A stretch of 64,000 nt of DNA from Streptomyces sp. NBC_01296. Lineage in GTDB: Bacteria; Actinomycetota; Actinomycetes; Streptomycetales; Streptomycetaceae. The position numbers and the translations under genes were made by a program. The notes beneath the pieces are model-generated. The model saw only the letters and a list, made by a program, of their open reading frames with translations. It had not been told where the DNA came from and searched no databases. The stretch spans positions 4,278,001 to 4,342,000 of the forward strand of contig NZ_CP130720.1 of NCBI RefSeq assembly GCF_035984415.1, given 5' to 3'. Shown here piece after piece: positions 1 to 6,963 of the stretch; within the stretch, counting starts at the first letter, position 1; the number at the start of each line of letters is the position of its first letter.

Positions 1-1
1 C

Positions 2-406
2 TGGGGCCGCGTCACCCGCGTCACCGTGAACCCCACCCGCTGGCCCGTCGTCCCGCACACGGTTGCCGTGGACGGGCGCACGCTGCACGTGGGCTGGTTC
101 ACCGAACAGGACCCCGACAAACTGATCCTGCTCTCCTACACCGTCGGCCGCTGGGACCTCCTCGTCATCCCGCCCGAAACCGCACCCGCCGCCGCGGCCC
201 GCCTGATGGCCGCCGCCGCGATCCCGGGCAGCGCCCTCACCGCCGCAGTCCTGATGGCCAACGAAACCGTCATCGGGCGCGGCATCCGCGACGCCCGCAC
301 TCGCCGGGAAGCCACCTGGGAGGGCGAGGGCGGGGCCTGCATGTCGCCCTTCGGGGAGCCGATGGGACGAAGCGCCCTCCCGCTGCCCGCGAACGGCTGG
401 AGGTGA
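2..406 (+). CDS. DUF5994-like protein, 3' part (5' end outside window)
   Basis: The reading frame is open from the first bases of the window (WGRVTRVTVNPTRW...), so the start lies to the left; an in-frame GTG at 26 is internal. The segment VTVNPTRWPVVPHTV followed by GWF..QDP and a W(D/E)LLVIPP stretch matches my memory of the DUF5994 family, cytoplasmic streptomycete proteins of unknown function often encoded beside small stress or accessory genes. The C-terminus is Ala-rich and then Gly/Pro-rich. The stop overlaps the region just before the next small membrane-protein gene, which suggests co-transcription. The role is unknown; the family name is from memory and the gene call is secure. Confidence 0.75.
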   Translation, partial: WGRVTRVTVNPTRWPVVPHTVAVDGRTLHVGWFTEQDPDKLILLSYTVGRWDLLVIPPETAPAAAARLMAAAAIPGSALTAAVLMANETVIGRGIRDARTRREATWEGEGGACMSPFGEPMGRSALPLPANGWR

Positions 407-411
407 GGTCC

Positions 412-600
412 GTGGAGACCATCGTCCTCATCGCGGTGACCATCCTCGCGATCGCCATCGGAATGCGCTGGATCCACCTGCTCAACGCCCAGCACGACGC
501 GCGGATCGAGGCCTACCGCTTCAGCGACCCCCTGCCGAGACCTCCCGGCCTGCCGGACGACACCGGTCGTCGAGCCCACCGCACGGATGCCGACCGGTGA
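412..600 (+). CDS. Small single-span membrane protein
   Basis: The product is a 62-residue protein beginning VETIVLIAVTILAIAIGMRW, a hydrophobic N-terminal helix, followed by a polar basic tail ending HRTDADR. I chose GTG 412 because GGAGGTGAG lies four bases upstream; an earlier in-frame GTG at 403 overlaps the previous stop (GTGA) but has no ribosome site of its own. It probably sits in the membrane with a short cytoplasmic tail. No family is recognised. Its tight spacing after the DUF5994-like gene suggests one transcript. Confidence 0.5.
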   Translation: METIVLIAVTILAIAIGMRWIHLLNAQHDARIEAYRFSDPLPRPPGLPDDTGRRAHRTDADR

Positions 601-695
601 GGAACAGACCTTCCTCCGACCGGGGGCAGCGGTCGGGGCGCCACGGCGCCCCGATCCGCCGACTTCTCGCCCACTCAGAAAGGGAACACGCCTAC

Positions 696-962
696 GTGAA
701 GTACATCGAGACCCAGACACTGCCATCGCTCGGGCATGCCGAGGTACGGATCATCGCGCACACGCCCGAAGCCGCCCGAGCAGTCGCGGAAGCCCTTCGC
801 GGCTGCTTCGCCGCGCCGGAGCAGCGCAGCTATCCCGGCCTCGACGGCGACACCCGCCTCCACCTCACCGTGGACACTGCAACACCTGCCGGCCCCGCCC
901 GCTCCTGGCTGGCCACCAGCAGGACCCCCGTCGGCACCGGCGCCCACTCCGACGAGACCTGA
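696..962 (+). CDS. Small conserved-looking hypothetical protein
   Basis: This encodes 88 residues starting VKYIETQTLPSLGHAEVRII. The frame is open further upstream to an ATG-like start near 597, but that extension is Arg/Ser-rich and lacks a ribosome site, whereas AGAAAGGG precedes GTG 696. The pattern of a beta strand (HAEVRIIAH), a helix (EAARAVAEALRGCF), then strands (RLHLTVDT) is compatible with a small alpha/beta fold. I do not recognise a family. Short helix-strand proteins of this kind are frequent in streptomycete genomic islands, which fits its position upstream of the tRNA attachment remnant. Confidence 0.5.
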   Translation: MKYIETQTLPSLGHAEVRIIAHTPEAARAVAEALRGCFAAPEQRSYPGLDGDTRLHLTVDTATPAGPARSWLATSRTPVGTGAHSDET

Positions 963-1022
963 GAACCCCGACGAGCCCCAACGGGCCCCGGAGCCCACCC
1001 CCGCACACGAAAGGACGCGGTC

Positions 1023-1295
1023 ATGGCCACACTGCGGGATCGCAAGACCTACCGCGAACAGGTGCTCCGGGTCCTGTACGAAGCCGTCGAAGGCAACCGG
1101 CTCCTCGGCATCACCGGAGCACAGCTGCGGCGCGACCTCCACGTACCGGAACAGGACCTGGCCGCCGCCTGCACCTACCTCGCGGGCGAAGGCCTGATCA
1201 CCGTCGACTGGGAACCGGGCAACACCCCCGCGATGGCCACCCTCACCCACGCGGGAATCCGGCGCATGGAGGCCGAGGAGGAAGAGCACGGCTGA
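1023..1295 (+). CDS. Small winged-helix-like protein
   Basis: A 90-residue protein (MATLRDRKTYREQVLRVLYE...) with a run of helices, the segment ITGAQLRRDLHVPEQDLAAACTYLAGEGLITVDW resembling a helix-turn-helix plus wing, and an acidic tail (EAEEEEHG). A ribosome site (GAAAGGA) precedes ATG 1023. The pattern suggests a minimal winged-helix DNA-binding or protein-interaction module, possibly a regulator for the small-gene cluster around it. The fold is inferred from sequence pattern only, so the function remains open. Confidence 0.55.
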   Translation: MATLRDRKTYREQVLRVLYEAVEGNRLLGITGAQLRRDLHVPEQDLAAACTYLAGEGLITVDWEPGNTPAMATLTHAGIRRMEAEEEEHG

Positions 1296-1475
1296 AATCC
1301 CCTCGCACACGCGAAGAGGGCCTGGCGCCCCCGTCGCTACGGGCGCGCTACTGCCAGGATTCTCACGGCGATAGGTGGCCTGTACCGCCGCAAAACATCA
1401 CTGGTACCGGAGAAGCGCCAGGGCATACCATGATGAATGGGTCGGTGCACTCTCACGTGCAGCGCCCGGAAGGGC

Positions 1476-1503
1476 GGCCCCGGCGTGTGAATGTGCCGGG
1501 GCC
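1476..1503 (+). terminator. G+C-rich hairpin, probable transcription terminator
   Basis: The arms GGCCCCGGC (1476-1484) and GCCGGGGCC (1495-1503) are perfectly complementary around a 10-nt loop. The hairpin follows the small-gene run and ends about 35 bases before the PRC-barrel start. There is no T-tract, as is common for streptomycete hairpin terminators, so a role as a leader structure is also possible. The rest of 1296-1539 shows no other clear feature. Confidence 0.45.
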
Positions 1504-1539
1504 GTTGTGTCACCCTCATCGCGCCGCAGGGAGCGGGGC

Positions 1540-1896
1540 ATGATCCATTCAGCCGATATCCGCGAGTGGCGCGACTGCGACGTCGTCGACCCAAAAGGAC
1601 ACAGGATCGGCTCGCTGGAAGCGATCTACGTGCACACCGCTACCGACGAACCGGCCATGGCCACCGTCCTCACCGGCTTGCCCACCCGCCGGCGCCTGGT
1701 CTTCGTTCCTCTCGACGAGGCGATCGTGGGACCCGGCTACGTCAAGGTCGCGCACGCCAAGGCAGTCGTGAAGAAGGCCCCGGCCATCGGCACTGATGAC
1801 ATCCTGCCCGCCGAGCAGGAAGAAGCGATCTTCAAGCACTACGAGATGGCTTACCAGCCCGGCGCCCACGGCGAACGGAAGCTCGCGCGCCGCTGA
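1540..1896 (+). CDS. PRC-barrel domain protein
   Basis: A 118-residue protein, MIHSADIREWRDCDVVDPKG.., with the PRC-barrel pattern: a short strand, DxxG (DPKGHRIGSLE), a hydrophobic strand ending in a positive patch (RRRLVFVPLDEA), and a helical tail. The frame stays open to 1375, but that upstream part has poor codon bias; ATG 1540 follows GGGAGCGGGG and begins exactly where family resemblance begins. PRC-barrel proteins are small beta-barrel modules found in photosynthetic reaction centres, RNA metabolism and many actinobacterial stress genes. The exact role here is unknown. A small hydrophobic protein gene follows at a distance of 35 bases. Confidence 0.8.
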   Translation: MIHSADIREWRDCDVVDPKGHRIGSLEAIYVHTATDEPAMATVLTGLPTRRRLVFVPLDEAIVGPGYVKVAHAKAVVKKAPAIGTDDILPAEQEEAIFKHYEMAYQPGAHGERKLARR

Positions 1897-1931
1897 CCGC
1901 CCCGAGCCCCGTGCCAGAGGAGGTGTCCGCA

Positions 1932-2102
1932 ATGGCGATCTTCCTGTTCCTGCTTCTCGTGGCCGTCATCCTGGGACTCATCGGCGCGGTGGTGGAGGGC
2001 ATGCTCTATCTCCTGATCATCGCCATCCTGCTCGTCGTGGCCTACGTGGCCTTCATCGCCACACGACGGTCCCGACGCTCGCATCGCAGCCACCTTCGGT
2101 AG
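1932..2102 (+). CDS. Small hydrophobic membrane protein
   Basis: A 56-residue protein, MAIFLFLLLVAVILGLIGAV.., with two hydrophobic helices (about residues 2-20 and 25-45) and a basic tail of Arg, Ser and His. AGAGGAGGTG lies eight bases before ATG 1932, so this start is better than the longer frame at 1911. Proteins of this size and composition are common in streptomycetes, usually annotated only as hydrophobic protein, and often sit beside PRC-barrel or stress genes, as here. No function can be assigned. Confidence 0.75.
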   Translation: MAIFLFLLLVAVILGLIGAVVEGMLYLLIIAILLVVAYVAFIATRRSRRSHRSHLR

Positions 2103-2253
2103 TACTCGCAGGGGCCTTCCACCCGTGCCCCATCCGTGCCCTTCGGAGGGGTGAACAGCGGTCGACAGGGGTACAGCGGCACCCTCGCAGCGGACCACCC
2201 AGCAACCGATATTTGCAGGTCAGAGGCCATATCGACACTCTGAGCTCCATAGA

Positions 2254-2297
2254 TTCCCAAGCTTATGGCGCGGGTTCGATTCCCGTCATCCGCTCCA
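2254..2297 (+). other. 3' remnant of tRNA-Gly(CCC): probable attachment site (attR)
   Basis: The sequence contains the 3' half of a tRNA only: anticodon loop TTCCCAA (anticodon CCC at 2256-2258), anticodon-stem 3' strand GCTTA, a four-base variable loop, T stem GCGGG / CCCGT around TTCGATT, acceptor strand CATCCGC, discriminator T and encoded CCA (2295-2297). The bases upstream (CCATAGA) cannot pair to complete the anticodon stem and there is no 5' acceptor or D arm, so this is not a functional tRNA. A 3' tRNA copy of this kind is the classic scar of integrase-mediated insertion into a tRNA gene. The intact tRNA would lie to the left, with the element between. Confidence 0.8.
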
Positions 2298-2302
2298 TTG
2301 CA

Positions 2303-2329
2303 AAGCCCCAGGTCAGCGACCTGGGGCTT
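2303..2329 (+). terminator. Intrinsic terminator of the original tRNA-Gly gene
   Basis: AAGCCCCAGGTC (2303-2314) pairs perfectly with GACCTGGGGCTT (2318-2329) around AGC and is followed by GTTTGTTGT. It lies five bases after the tRNA CCA end, the normal place for a tRNA terminator. Its survival downstream of the tRNA remnant supports the view that the sequence to the right is the original chromosome. Confidence 0.85.
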
Positions 2330-2395
2330 GTTTGTTGTCTAGGCCTCTCAGGGCTCGCGATGTCATTCGCGCGCCATAACTGCCTTCACCGTGCA

Positions 2396-3310
2396 TCAGG
2401 TTGGGCCCAGGCGCGTACGCAACAGGTTCAGGAAGACGGTGCCGGCAGGGCTGGAGGGGCCGTCCGTCCGCCAGGCCAGGGCGACCCGGCCGCGTAGCCG
2501 TGGCTCGGTGATCTCCAGCGTCCGCAGCCCGAAGGCCGACGCCGCGCCTGCGGGCAGGGCCGGGAGCACCGCCACGCCGAGACCGCGGGCGGCAAGCTGT
2601 GCAAGGAACGGCGGAGCGGCTGCCTCGAAGGCGATGCGGGGCTGGAAACCGGCCTGAGTGCACGCGCGGTCGAGCACTCCACGGATACCCGTGCCGCGCG
2701 GCAGACTGATCAGCGGACGGTCGCGGAGCTCTGCCAACGGAATGTGCGTGCGGTCCGGGGGCGTGAGGGCGGGGTCGTCCGGGGCGACCGCCGCGACCAG
2801 GGGTTCGTCCACCAGGACCTGGATGGAGATGCCTGGCGGGGGCTCCTCGTCCGCGAGTCCGATCACGGCGATGTCGAGTTCCCCTCGGTGCAGCGCGGCG
2901 AGCATCCGCTCCGAGGTGTCCTCGGTGAGGGTGATCTCCACCTGGGGGTGGCCCCTATGGAAGCGGGCCAGAATGCCGGCCAGGTCGGAGTCGTGGGCTG
3001 CCGCGGACGCGCCCGAGACGAGGCCGAGGGTGACGTGACCACGCAACAGTCCGGTGAACTCGTCTGCGGTCTGCCGTACCGCTTCGACTGCGGAGAGCGC
3101 GGCCCGCGCGTACGGCAGTACGGCCTCGCCCACCTCCGTCAGGGTCACCGACCGACCGGAGCGGTCGAGCAGCGGGTGCCCGAGTTCCTTTTCGAGCCGG
3201 CGGACTTGGGCGCTCACCCCAGGCTGCGCCAGGTGCAGCCGGGCGGCGGCGCGGGTGAAGTTGGCTTCCTCCACGACCGTGACGAAGTAGCGCAGCTGCC
3301 GAATGTCCAT
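2396..3310 (-). CDS. LysR-family transcriptional regulator
   Basis: A 304-residue protein of normal LysR length. Residues 1-60 form the winged HTH with the signature MDIRQLRYFVTVVEEANFTRAAARLHLAQPGVS..RRLEKELG, and residues about 90-296 form the periplasmic-binding-protein-like effector domain. LysR proteins bind DNA as tetramers and usually control a divergent gene. The divergent neighbour, starting at 3382, is a DinB/maleylpyruvate isomerase-like enzyme and is the likely target. A T-rich palindrome, AACT-N9-AGTT, abuts the start codon. The effector is unknown. Confidence 0.93.
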   Translation of the reverse strand: MDIRQLRYFVTVVEEANFTRAAARLHLAQPGVSAQVRRLEKELGHPLLDRSGRSVTLTEVGEAVLPYARAALSAVEAVRQTADEFTGLLRGHVTLGLVSGASAAAHDSDLAGILARFHRGHPQVEITLTEDTSERMLAALHRGELDIAVIGLADEEPPPGISIQVLVDEPLVAAVAPDDPALTPPDRTHIPLAELRDRPLISLPRGTGIRGVLDRACTQAGFQPRIAFEAAAPPFLAQLAARGLGVAVLPALPAGAASAFGLRTLEITEPRLRGRVALAWRTDGPSSPAGTVFLNLLRTRLGPT

Positions 3311-3327
3311 AACTGATCATGCTAGTT
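3311..3327. promoter_or_regulatory. Candidate LysR box between divergent genes
   Basis: AACT (3311-3314) and AGTT (3324-3327) form an interrupted dyad that contains the T-N11-A arrangement typical of LysR recognition sites. It begins immediately next to the lysR start codon, so bound protein would repress its own gene, while the divergent gene starts about 55 bases further on. The assignment rests on position and pattern only. Confidence 0.4.
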
Positions 3328-3381
3328 GCGAGACATGCAAACTCTTGGACTTATGGCGGGCCTGCCGAGAGCCTTGAGGCC

Positions 3382-4035
3382 ATGGGGAATACGACGCACC
3401 GCAGACCAGCCTCGGAGATCAGGGCCGCGATCGCGGCCGAACGCAGGGAGCTGGCGGTCATCCTGGACGGCCTGTCGGCCGAGGAGTGGAACGCGCCGAC
3501 CCTGTGCGGGGGGTGGCGGGTACGGGAAGTCGCGGCCCACATGACGATGGGGTTCCGGTACTCGCTCACCAAGATGGCGTGGGAACTGATCAGAGCGCGG
3601 GGCAGCCTCCACCAGATGACCGACCGATGCGCCCACAAGGACGCGGCCGCCCATTCGACGCGCGAGCTCGCCGCATTGCTCGGCGACAACGCGGATCACC
3701 CCTGGAGGCCGCCGGTCGGCGGCATCGAGGCGGCCCTGGGCCACGACGTGATCCACGGCCTGGACATCACGGTCGCCCTGGGCCTCGGCCGTCAGGTTCC
3801 CGAGGATCGCTTGCGCATCCTCCTGGAGGGCGTCGACGCCAAAACCCTCAAGTTCTTCGGAGCCGACCTGGGCGGCATCGAGCTCCGCGCCGACGACCTC
3901 GACTGGTCCTTCGGTACCGGCACGCCCCTGCACGGAACCGCACAGGACCTCCTCCTGGTCGCGTACGGCCGACGGCTCCCCCCAGGGCACTTCAGCGGCG
4001 AACCGGGCGACCGCTTCCTCGCTGCGCGGGCATGA
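3382..4035 (+). CDS. DinB/maleylpyruvate isomerase N-terminal-domain protein
   Basis: A 217-residue four-helix-bundle protein of the mycothiol-dependent enzyme superfamily. The pattern W..PTLCGGWRVREVAAHM places a conserved metal-ligand His at residue 53, and HDVIHGLDIT supplies two further histidines (121, 125), giving the usual metal-binding triad. Family members use mycothiol for isomerisation or detoxification in actinobacteria, but the substrate here is unknown. ATG 3382 follows a modest GAGG and begins at the conserved part; the frame runs back to 3319 without support. It is divergent from lysR and directly upstream of the DUF1772 gene. Confidence 0.82.
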   Translation: MGNTTHRRPASEIRAAIAAERRELAVILDGLSAEEWNAPTLCGGWRVREVAAHMTMGFRYSLTKMAWELIRARGSLHQMTDRCAHKDAAAHSTRELAALLGDNADHPWRPPVGGIEAALGHDVIHGLDITVALGLGRQVPEDRLRILLEGVDAKTLKFFGADLGGIELRADDLDWSFGTGTPLHGTAQDLLLVAYGRRLPPGHFSGEPGDRFLAARA

Positions 4036-4109
4036 AGGCCCGCCTTCCCAACCCGGAGACGTCGAACGGACATGGCCGCACAACCATCCACGTTCTGGAG
4101 CCAACGAAC

Positions 4110-4589
4110 ATGCGCATCCGACTCCTCCAGGGACTCGCCCTGCTCGCCACCGGCCTCCTCGCCGGCGCGTTCGGCTACGGCGCGGCCAACCTCGTCCCCA
4201 CCTTCAACGCAGTACCGCTCGACATGCGGCTGTCATTCCACGCCGAGCTGATGAAGATGAACGGCATCACCATGCAGGCGGCGATGGCCGTGTCGACGCT
4301 GAGCTCCCTCGCTCTCGCGGCCCTGACACGCGGCCGCGCCCGGCTGATCGCGGGTACCGCAGCCCTGCTGACCTTCGCGTCCTTCCTGATAACGCGGCTT
4401 GGCAATGTGCCGATCAACGGCCGGATCAAGGAATGGGCACGCACCTCGGCACCGGTCGATCACGCGGAGATCCTGCGGCGCTGGGAACTCTTCAACAACC
4501 TGCGCACGCTCACCGCCCTAGCCGCGTTCGTTCTGCTGATCATCCTCGCCCTGAGGCAACCGCCGGCTGGCCGCAACACGTCAGGCTGA
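4110..4589 (+). CDS. DUF1772 (anthrone-oxygenase-like) integral membrane protein
   Basis: A 159-residue protein with four predicted membrane helices and the DUF1772 hallmarks: an N-terminal GLALLATGLLAGAFGYGAANL, then PTFNAVPLDMRLSFHAELMKMNG, and RWELFNNLRT near the end. The family includes fungal anthrone oxygenases; bacterial members are mostly uncharacterised and often sit beside TetR or LysR genes. ATG 4110 has GGAG nine bases upstream. An alternative ATG at 4032 overlaps the previous stop (ATGA) but would add a polar extension absent from the family. The 3' end overlaps the convergent TetR gene by nine bases. Confidence 0.85.
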   Translation: MRIRLLQGLALLATGLLAGAFGYGAANLVPTFNAVPLDMRLSFHAELMKMNGITMQAAMAVSTLSSLALAALTRGRARLIAGTAALLTFASFLITRLGNVPINGRIKEWARTSAPVDHAEILRRWELFNNLRTLTALAAFVLLIILALRQPPAGRNTSG

Positions 4590-5216
4590 TCCCGCTCCCC
4601 TCCCGGACGTCTCGGCAGTCGTGAAGATCCGGTCCAGGTGGTGACGGAGCACCGCGATCGCCGACTCCGGACTCCGCTGGCCCACGAGGATGCTGGTGCC
4701 CATGGCCGCCGCCATCGCGAGCAGACTGATCGCCTCCGTGCGCGCGTCGGCGTCCGGGTCGGCCAGGCCTGAGCTCTGCGCCTGTTCGATGAGGCCGGTC
4801 AGGGCGTGCTCCGCGGCGTCGGGGTTGTCGATGAAGGGCTGGGCGGCCAGGGCCTCGTCGGTGACCGACAGGATCGCGTACGAGCTGTACAGCAGGTGGA
4901 ACGTGCGGCTCTCCTCGTCGGTCGGCAGCGAGGCCAGCAGCAGTGCCTCCACCGTGGTGCGCGGGCCCGGGTCCGGGCCCGCGGCGGCCAGTCGGGCGCC
5001 CACCCGCGCGGTGAAGCGGTCGGTCAGGTGGCGGAGGCCGTAGAAGAGCAGCTTCTCCTTGGTCTCGAAGTAGTACTGCACGAGCCGGAGCGACACTCCC
5101 GCCTCCGCGGCCACGTCGCGCATACCGACGGCGTGCAGTCCGCGCCGCCCCGCGACCTGGATGAGCGCCTCGGCGATCTGGGCGCGCCGCTCCTCGTGAT
5201 CCACACGCTTCGGCAT
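4581..5216 (-). CDS. TetR-family regulator
   Basis: A 211-residue protein starting MPKRVDHEERRAQIAEALIQ. Residues about 10-57 are the TetR HTH (GLHAVGMRDVAAEAGVSLRLVQYYFETKEKLL), and the rest is a helical ligand-binding and dimerisation domain. The frame extends upstream to 5300, but those codons run through the operator region and lack a ribosome site, so the start at 5216 is preferred. A divergent alpha/beta hydrolase gene begins at 5351, and a pair of matching palindromes lies between the two genes. The arrangement suggests autoregulation and control of the hydrolase. Confidence 0.92.
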   Translation of the reverse strand: MPKRVDHEERRAQIAEALIQVAGRRGLHAVGMRDVAAEAGVSLRLVQYYFETKEKLLFYGLRHLTDRFTARVGARLAAAGPDPGPRTTVEALLLASLPTDEESRTFHLLYSSYAILSVTDEALAAQPFIDNPDAAEHALTGLIEQAQSSGLADPDADARTEAISLLAMAAAMGTSILVGQRSPESAIAVLRHHLDRIFTTAETSGRGAGSA

Positions 5217-5281
5217 GTTCCCGTGTCTCCGCCTGTCGCCTGTCGATGGTGGGTTCGTGCTCCGCTGCCCGAACCCCTTCA

Positions 5282-5319
5282 TGGTACCGATGTACCACAT
5301 TGATGATACGGTCGTACCA
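5282..5319. promoter_or_regulatory. Tandem TetR operator
   Basis: Two dyads of the same design occur: TGGTAC-CGAT-GTACCA (5282-5297) and TGATAC-GGTC-GTACCA (5304-5319). Their centres are 22 bp apart, about two helical turns, so two repressor dimers could bind the same face of the DNA. They lie between the tetR start (5216) and the hydrolase start (5351), where TetR operators are normally found. Confidence 0.75.
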
Positions 5320-5350
5320 CGAAGAACGGATCTTCACAGGAGGTGCCGCC

Positions 5351-6292
5351 GTGCCCGAGAACACCGCCCGCGTACGCCGCGATGTCGGCCGCTACGTCAA
5401 CGACACTCTGCGCGACCGCTACTTCGCCGCCGAGGACGTGCTCCACGCGATGGGGGCACCCATCCGCTCCGAGAGGGACGTCGAGACGACCTTCGGCACC
5501 ACGCACGTCTACCGGTACGGGCCCGCGGACCCCGCCGCCGAGTCCCGGACGCCGATCGTCCTGATCCACGGCGCGGCCTACTCCTCCGCCATGTGGTTCC
5601 CCAACACCCCCGGGCTCAGCCTCGACCGCCCCGTCTACGCCCTCGACACCCCGGGCGACGCGAACCGCAGCGTCCACCGCGAGCCCATGTGGCAGCCCGA
5701 GCGCGCCGCGCAGTGGATGGACGAGGCCCTCGACGCGCTCGGCCTCGACCGGGTGCACCTCGTCGGCTCCTCCTACGGCGGCTGGCTCGTGCTCAACCAA
5801 GCCCACCGGCGGCCCGAACGGCTGGCCTCGGTCACCGCCCTGGACCCCGGCGGCCTGGAGAAGGTCGGCCTGCGCTTCTTCGTCTGGATCTTCATCAGCC
5901 TGTTCGCCACCTTCGCCCCGAAGGCGCTGCGCCCCCGACTCGCCAAGTGGCTGGACCAGCCGGTCCTCGCCATCCCCGAGATGCGCGAGTGGATCCAGCT
6001 CGGCGCCCGCGCGTACCGGATCCGCCGTCCCGCACCCCTGCCGCTGGCCGAGGACGCGCTGCGGTCCATCCGGACCCCGCTCTACGTCATCATGGGCAAG
6101 CACAGCCTGCTCGTACACCCCAAGCGGCAGCTGGAACGCGTTCCGCGCCTCGTTCCCGGAGCCCGCGCCGAGATCATCACGGCGACGGGGCACGGCCCGC
6201 AGATCGACCACCCCGACGTGGTCAACGCCCGGATGCTGTCCTTCATGGAAGACGTCGACTCCCTCGACCCTGCTGCGATCGGCGGCGCATAG
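5351..6292 (+). CDS. Alpha/beta hydrolase
   Basis: A 313-residue alpha/beta-hydrolase-fold protein. VLIHGAAYSS forms the oxyanion-hole segment, GSSYGG carries the nucleophile Ser141, and TGHGPQIDHP near the C-terminus carries the catalytic His. The substrate is unknown; esterase, lactonase or dehalogenase-like chemistry is possible. GTG 5351 has AGGAGG at an ideal distance, whereas the frame upstream to 5246 runs through the operators. It is divergent from the TetR gene that probably represses it. Confidence 0.88.
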   Translation: MPENTARVRRDVGRYVNDTLRDRYFAAEDVLHAMGAPIRSERDVETTFGTTHVYRYGPADPAAESRTPIVLIHGAAYSSAMWFPNTPGLSLDRPVYALDTPGDANRSVHREPMWQPERAAQWMDEALDALGLDRVHLVGSSYGGWLVLNQAHRRPERLASVTALDPGGLEKVGLRFFVWIFISLFATFAPKALRPRLAKWLDQPVLAIPEMREWIQLGARAYRIRRPAPLPLAEDALRSIRTPLYVIMGKHSLLVHPKRQLERVPRLVPGARAEIITATGHGPQIDHPDVVNARMLSFMEDVDSLDPAAIGGA

Positions 6293-6366
6293 GGCTACGG
6301 GGGTGACGCCTCGGGCGCCTGGAAGAGCACATCCGCCGTGTGCAACGGGGTCGGTAGGGTGACGAC

Positions 6367-6930
6367 GTGTCTACGCTGCCGCTGATCCTCTTGCTGTCCG
6401 GAAGCCTGCGGGCCGGTTCGTCCAACGAGGCGGTACTGCGCACTGCGCAAGCAGTGGCCGCGTCGCAGGTACGCACCGCCGTGTACGAGGGGTTGGCCGC
6501 GCTTCCGCATTTCAACCCCGACGACGACACCGATCCGCTGCCCGCGCCTGTGGTCGAGCTACGGGCGGCGATCGGCGAGGCGGCTGCGGTGTTGATCTGC
6601 ACTCCGGAGTACGCGGGCACTCTGCCCGGCGCGTTCAAGAACCTGCTGGACTGGACGATCGGCGGCACCGAGATCTGCGACAAGCCCGTGGCCTGGGTGA
6701 ACGCCGCCTCCCCCGGACGTGGTCAGGGTGCGGAGGCCACGCTGCGACTCGTACTCGGCTACACCGGAGCCGCCATCGTGGAATCGGCCTGCGCCAGGAT
6801 TCCGGTGCCCTCCCATATGGTCGGCGCCGACGGACTCATCACCGATCCGCATGTGCGCGAGCAGGTGGGCGAAGTGCTTGCCGTACTGACAGACGCTCGC
6901 GAACAGGCGGCCGATCCCGACCGGGCATAG
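6367..6930 (+). CDS. NAD(P)H-dependent FMN reductase-like flavoprotein
   Basis: A 187-residue flavodoxin-fold protein. SGSLRAGSSN near the N-terminus is the FMN phosphate-binding loop, and CTPEYAGTLPGAFKNLLDW is the highly conserved flavin-contacting segment of the NADPH-dependent FMN reductase family (chromate/quinone reductases). It would transfer electrons from NAD(P)H to flavin or quinones in the cytoplasm. It starts with GTG 6367. It is convergent with the following XRE gene and its transcript is probably independent. Confidence 0.88.
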   Translation: MSTLPLILLLSGSLRAGSSNEAVLRTAQAVAASQVRTAVYEGLAALPHFNPDDDTDPLPAPVVELRAAIGEAAAVLICTPEYAGTLPGAFKNLLDWTIGGTEICDKPVAWVNAASPGRGQGAEATLRLVLGYTGAAIVESACARIPVPSHMVGADGLITDPHVREQVGEVLAVLTDAREQAADPDRA

Positions 6931-6963
6931 CGTCCCTCACCACGCGCCCCGCCCTACCGCCCG

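Noticed and set aside
2254..2297. An intact tRNA gene
   Set aside because: The 5' acceptor strand, D arm and 5' half of the anticodon stem are missing, so it cannot fold as a tRNA.
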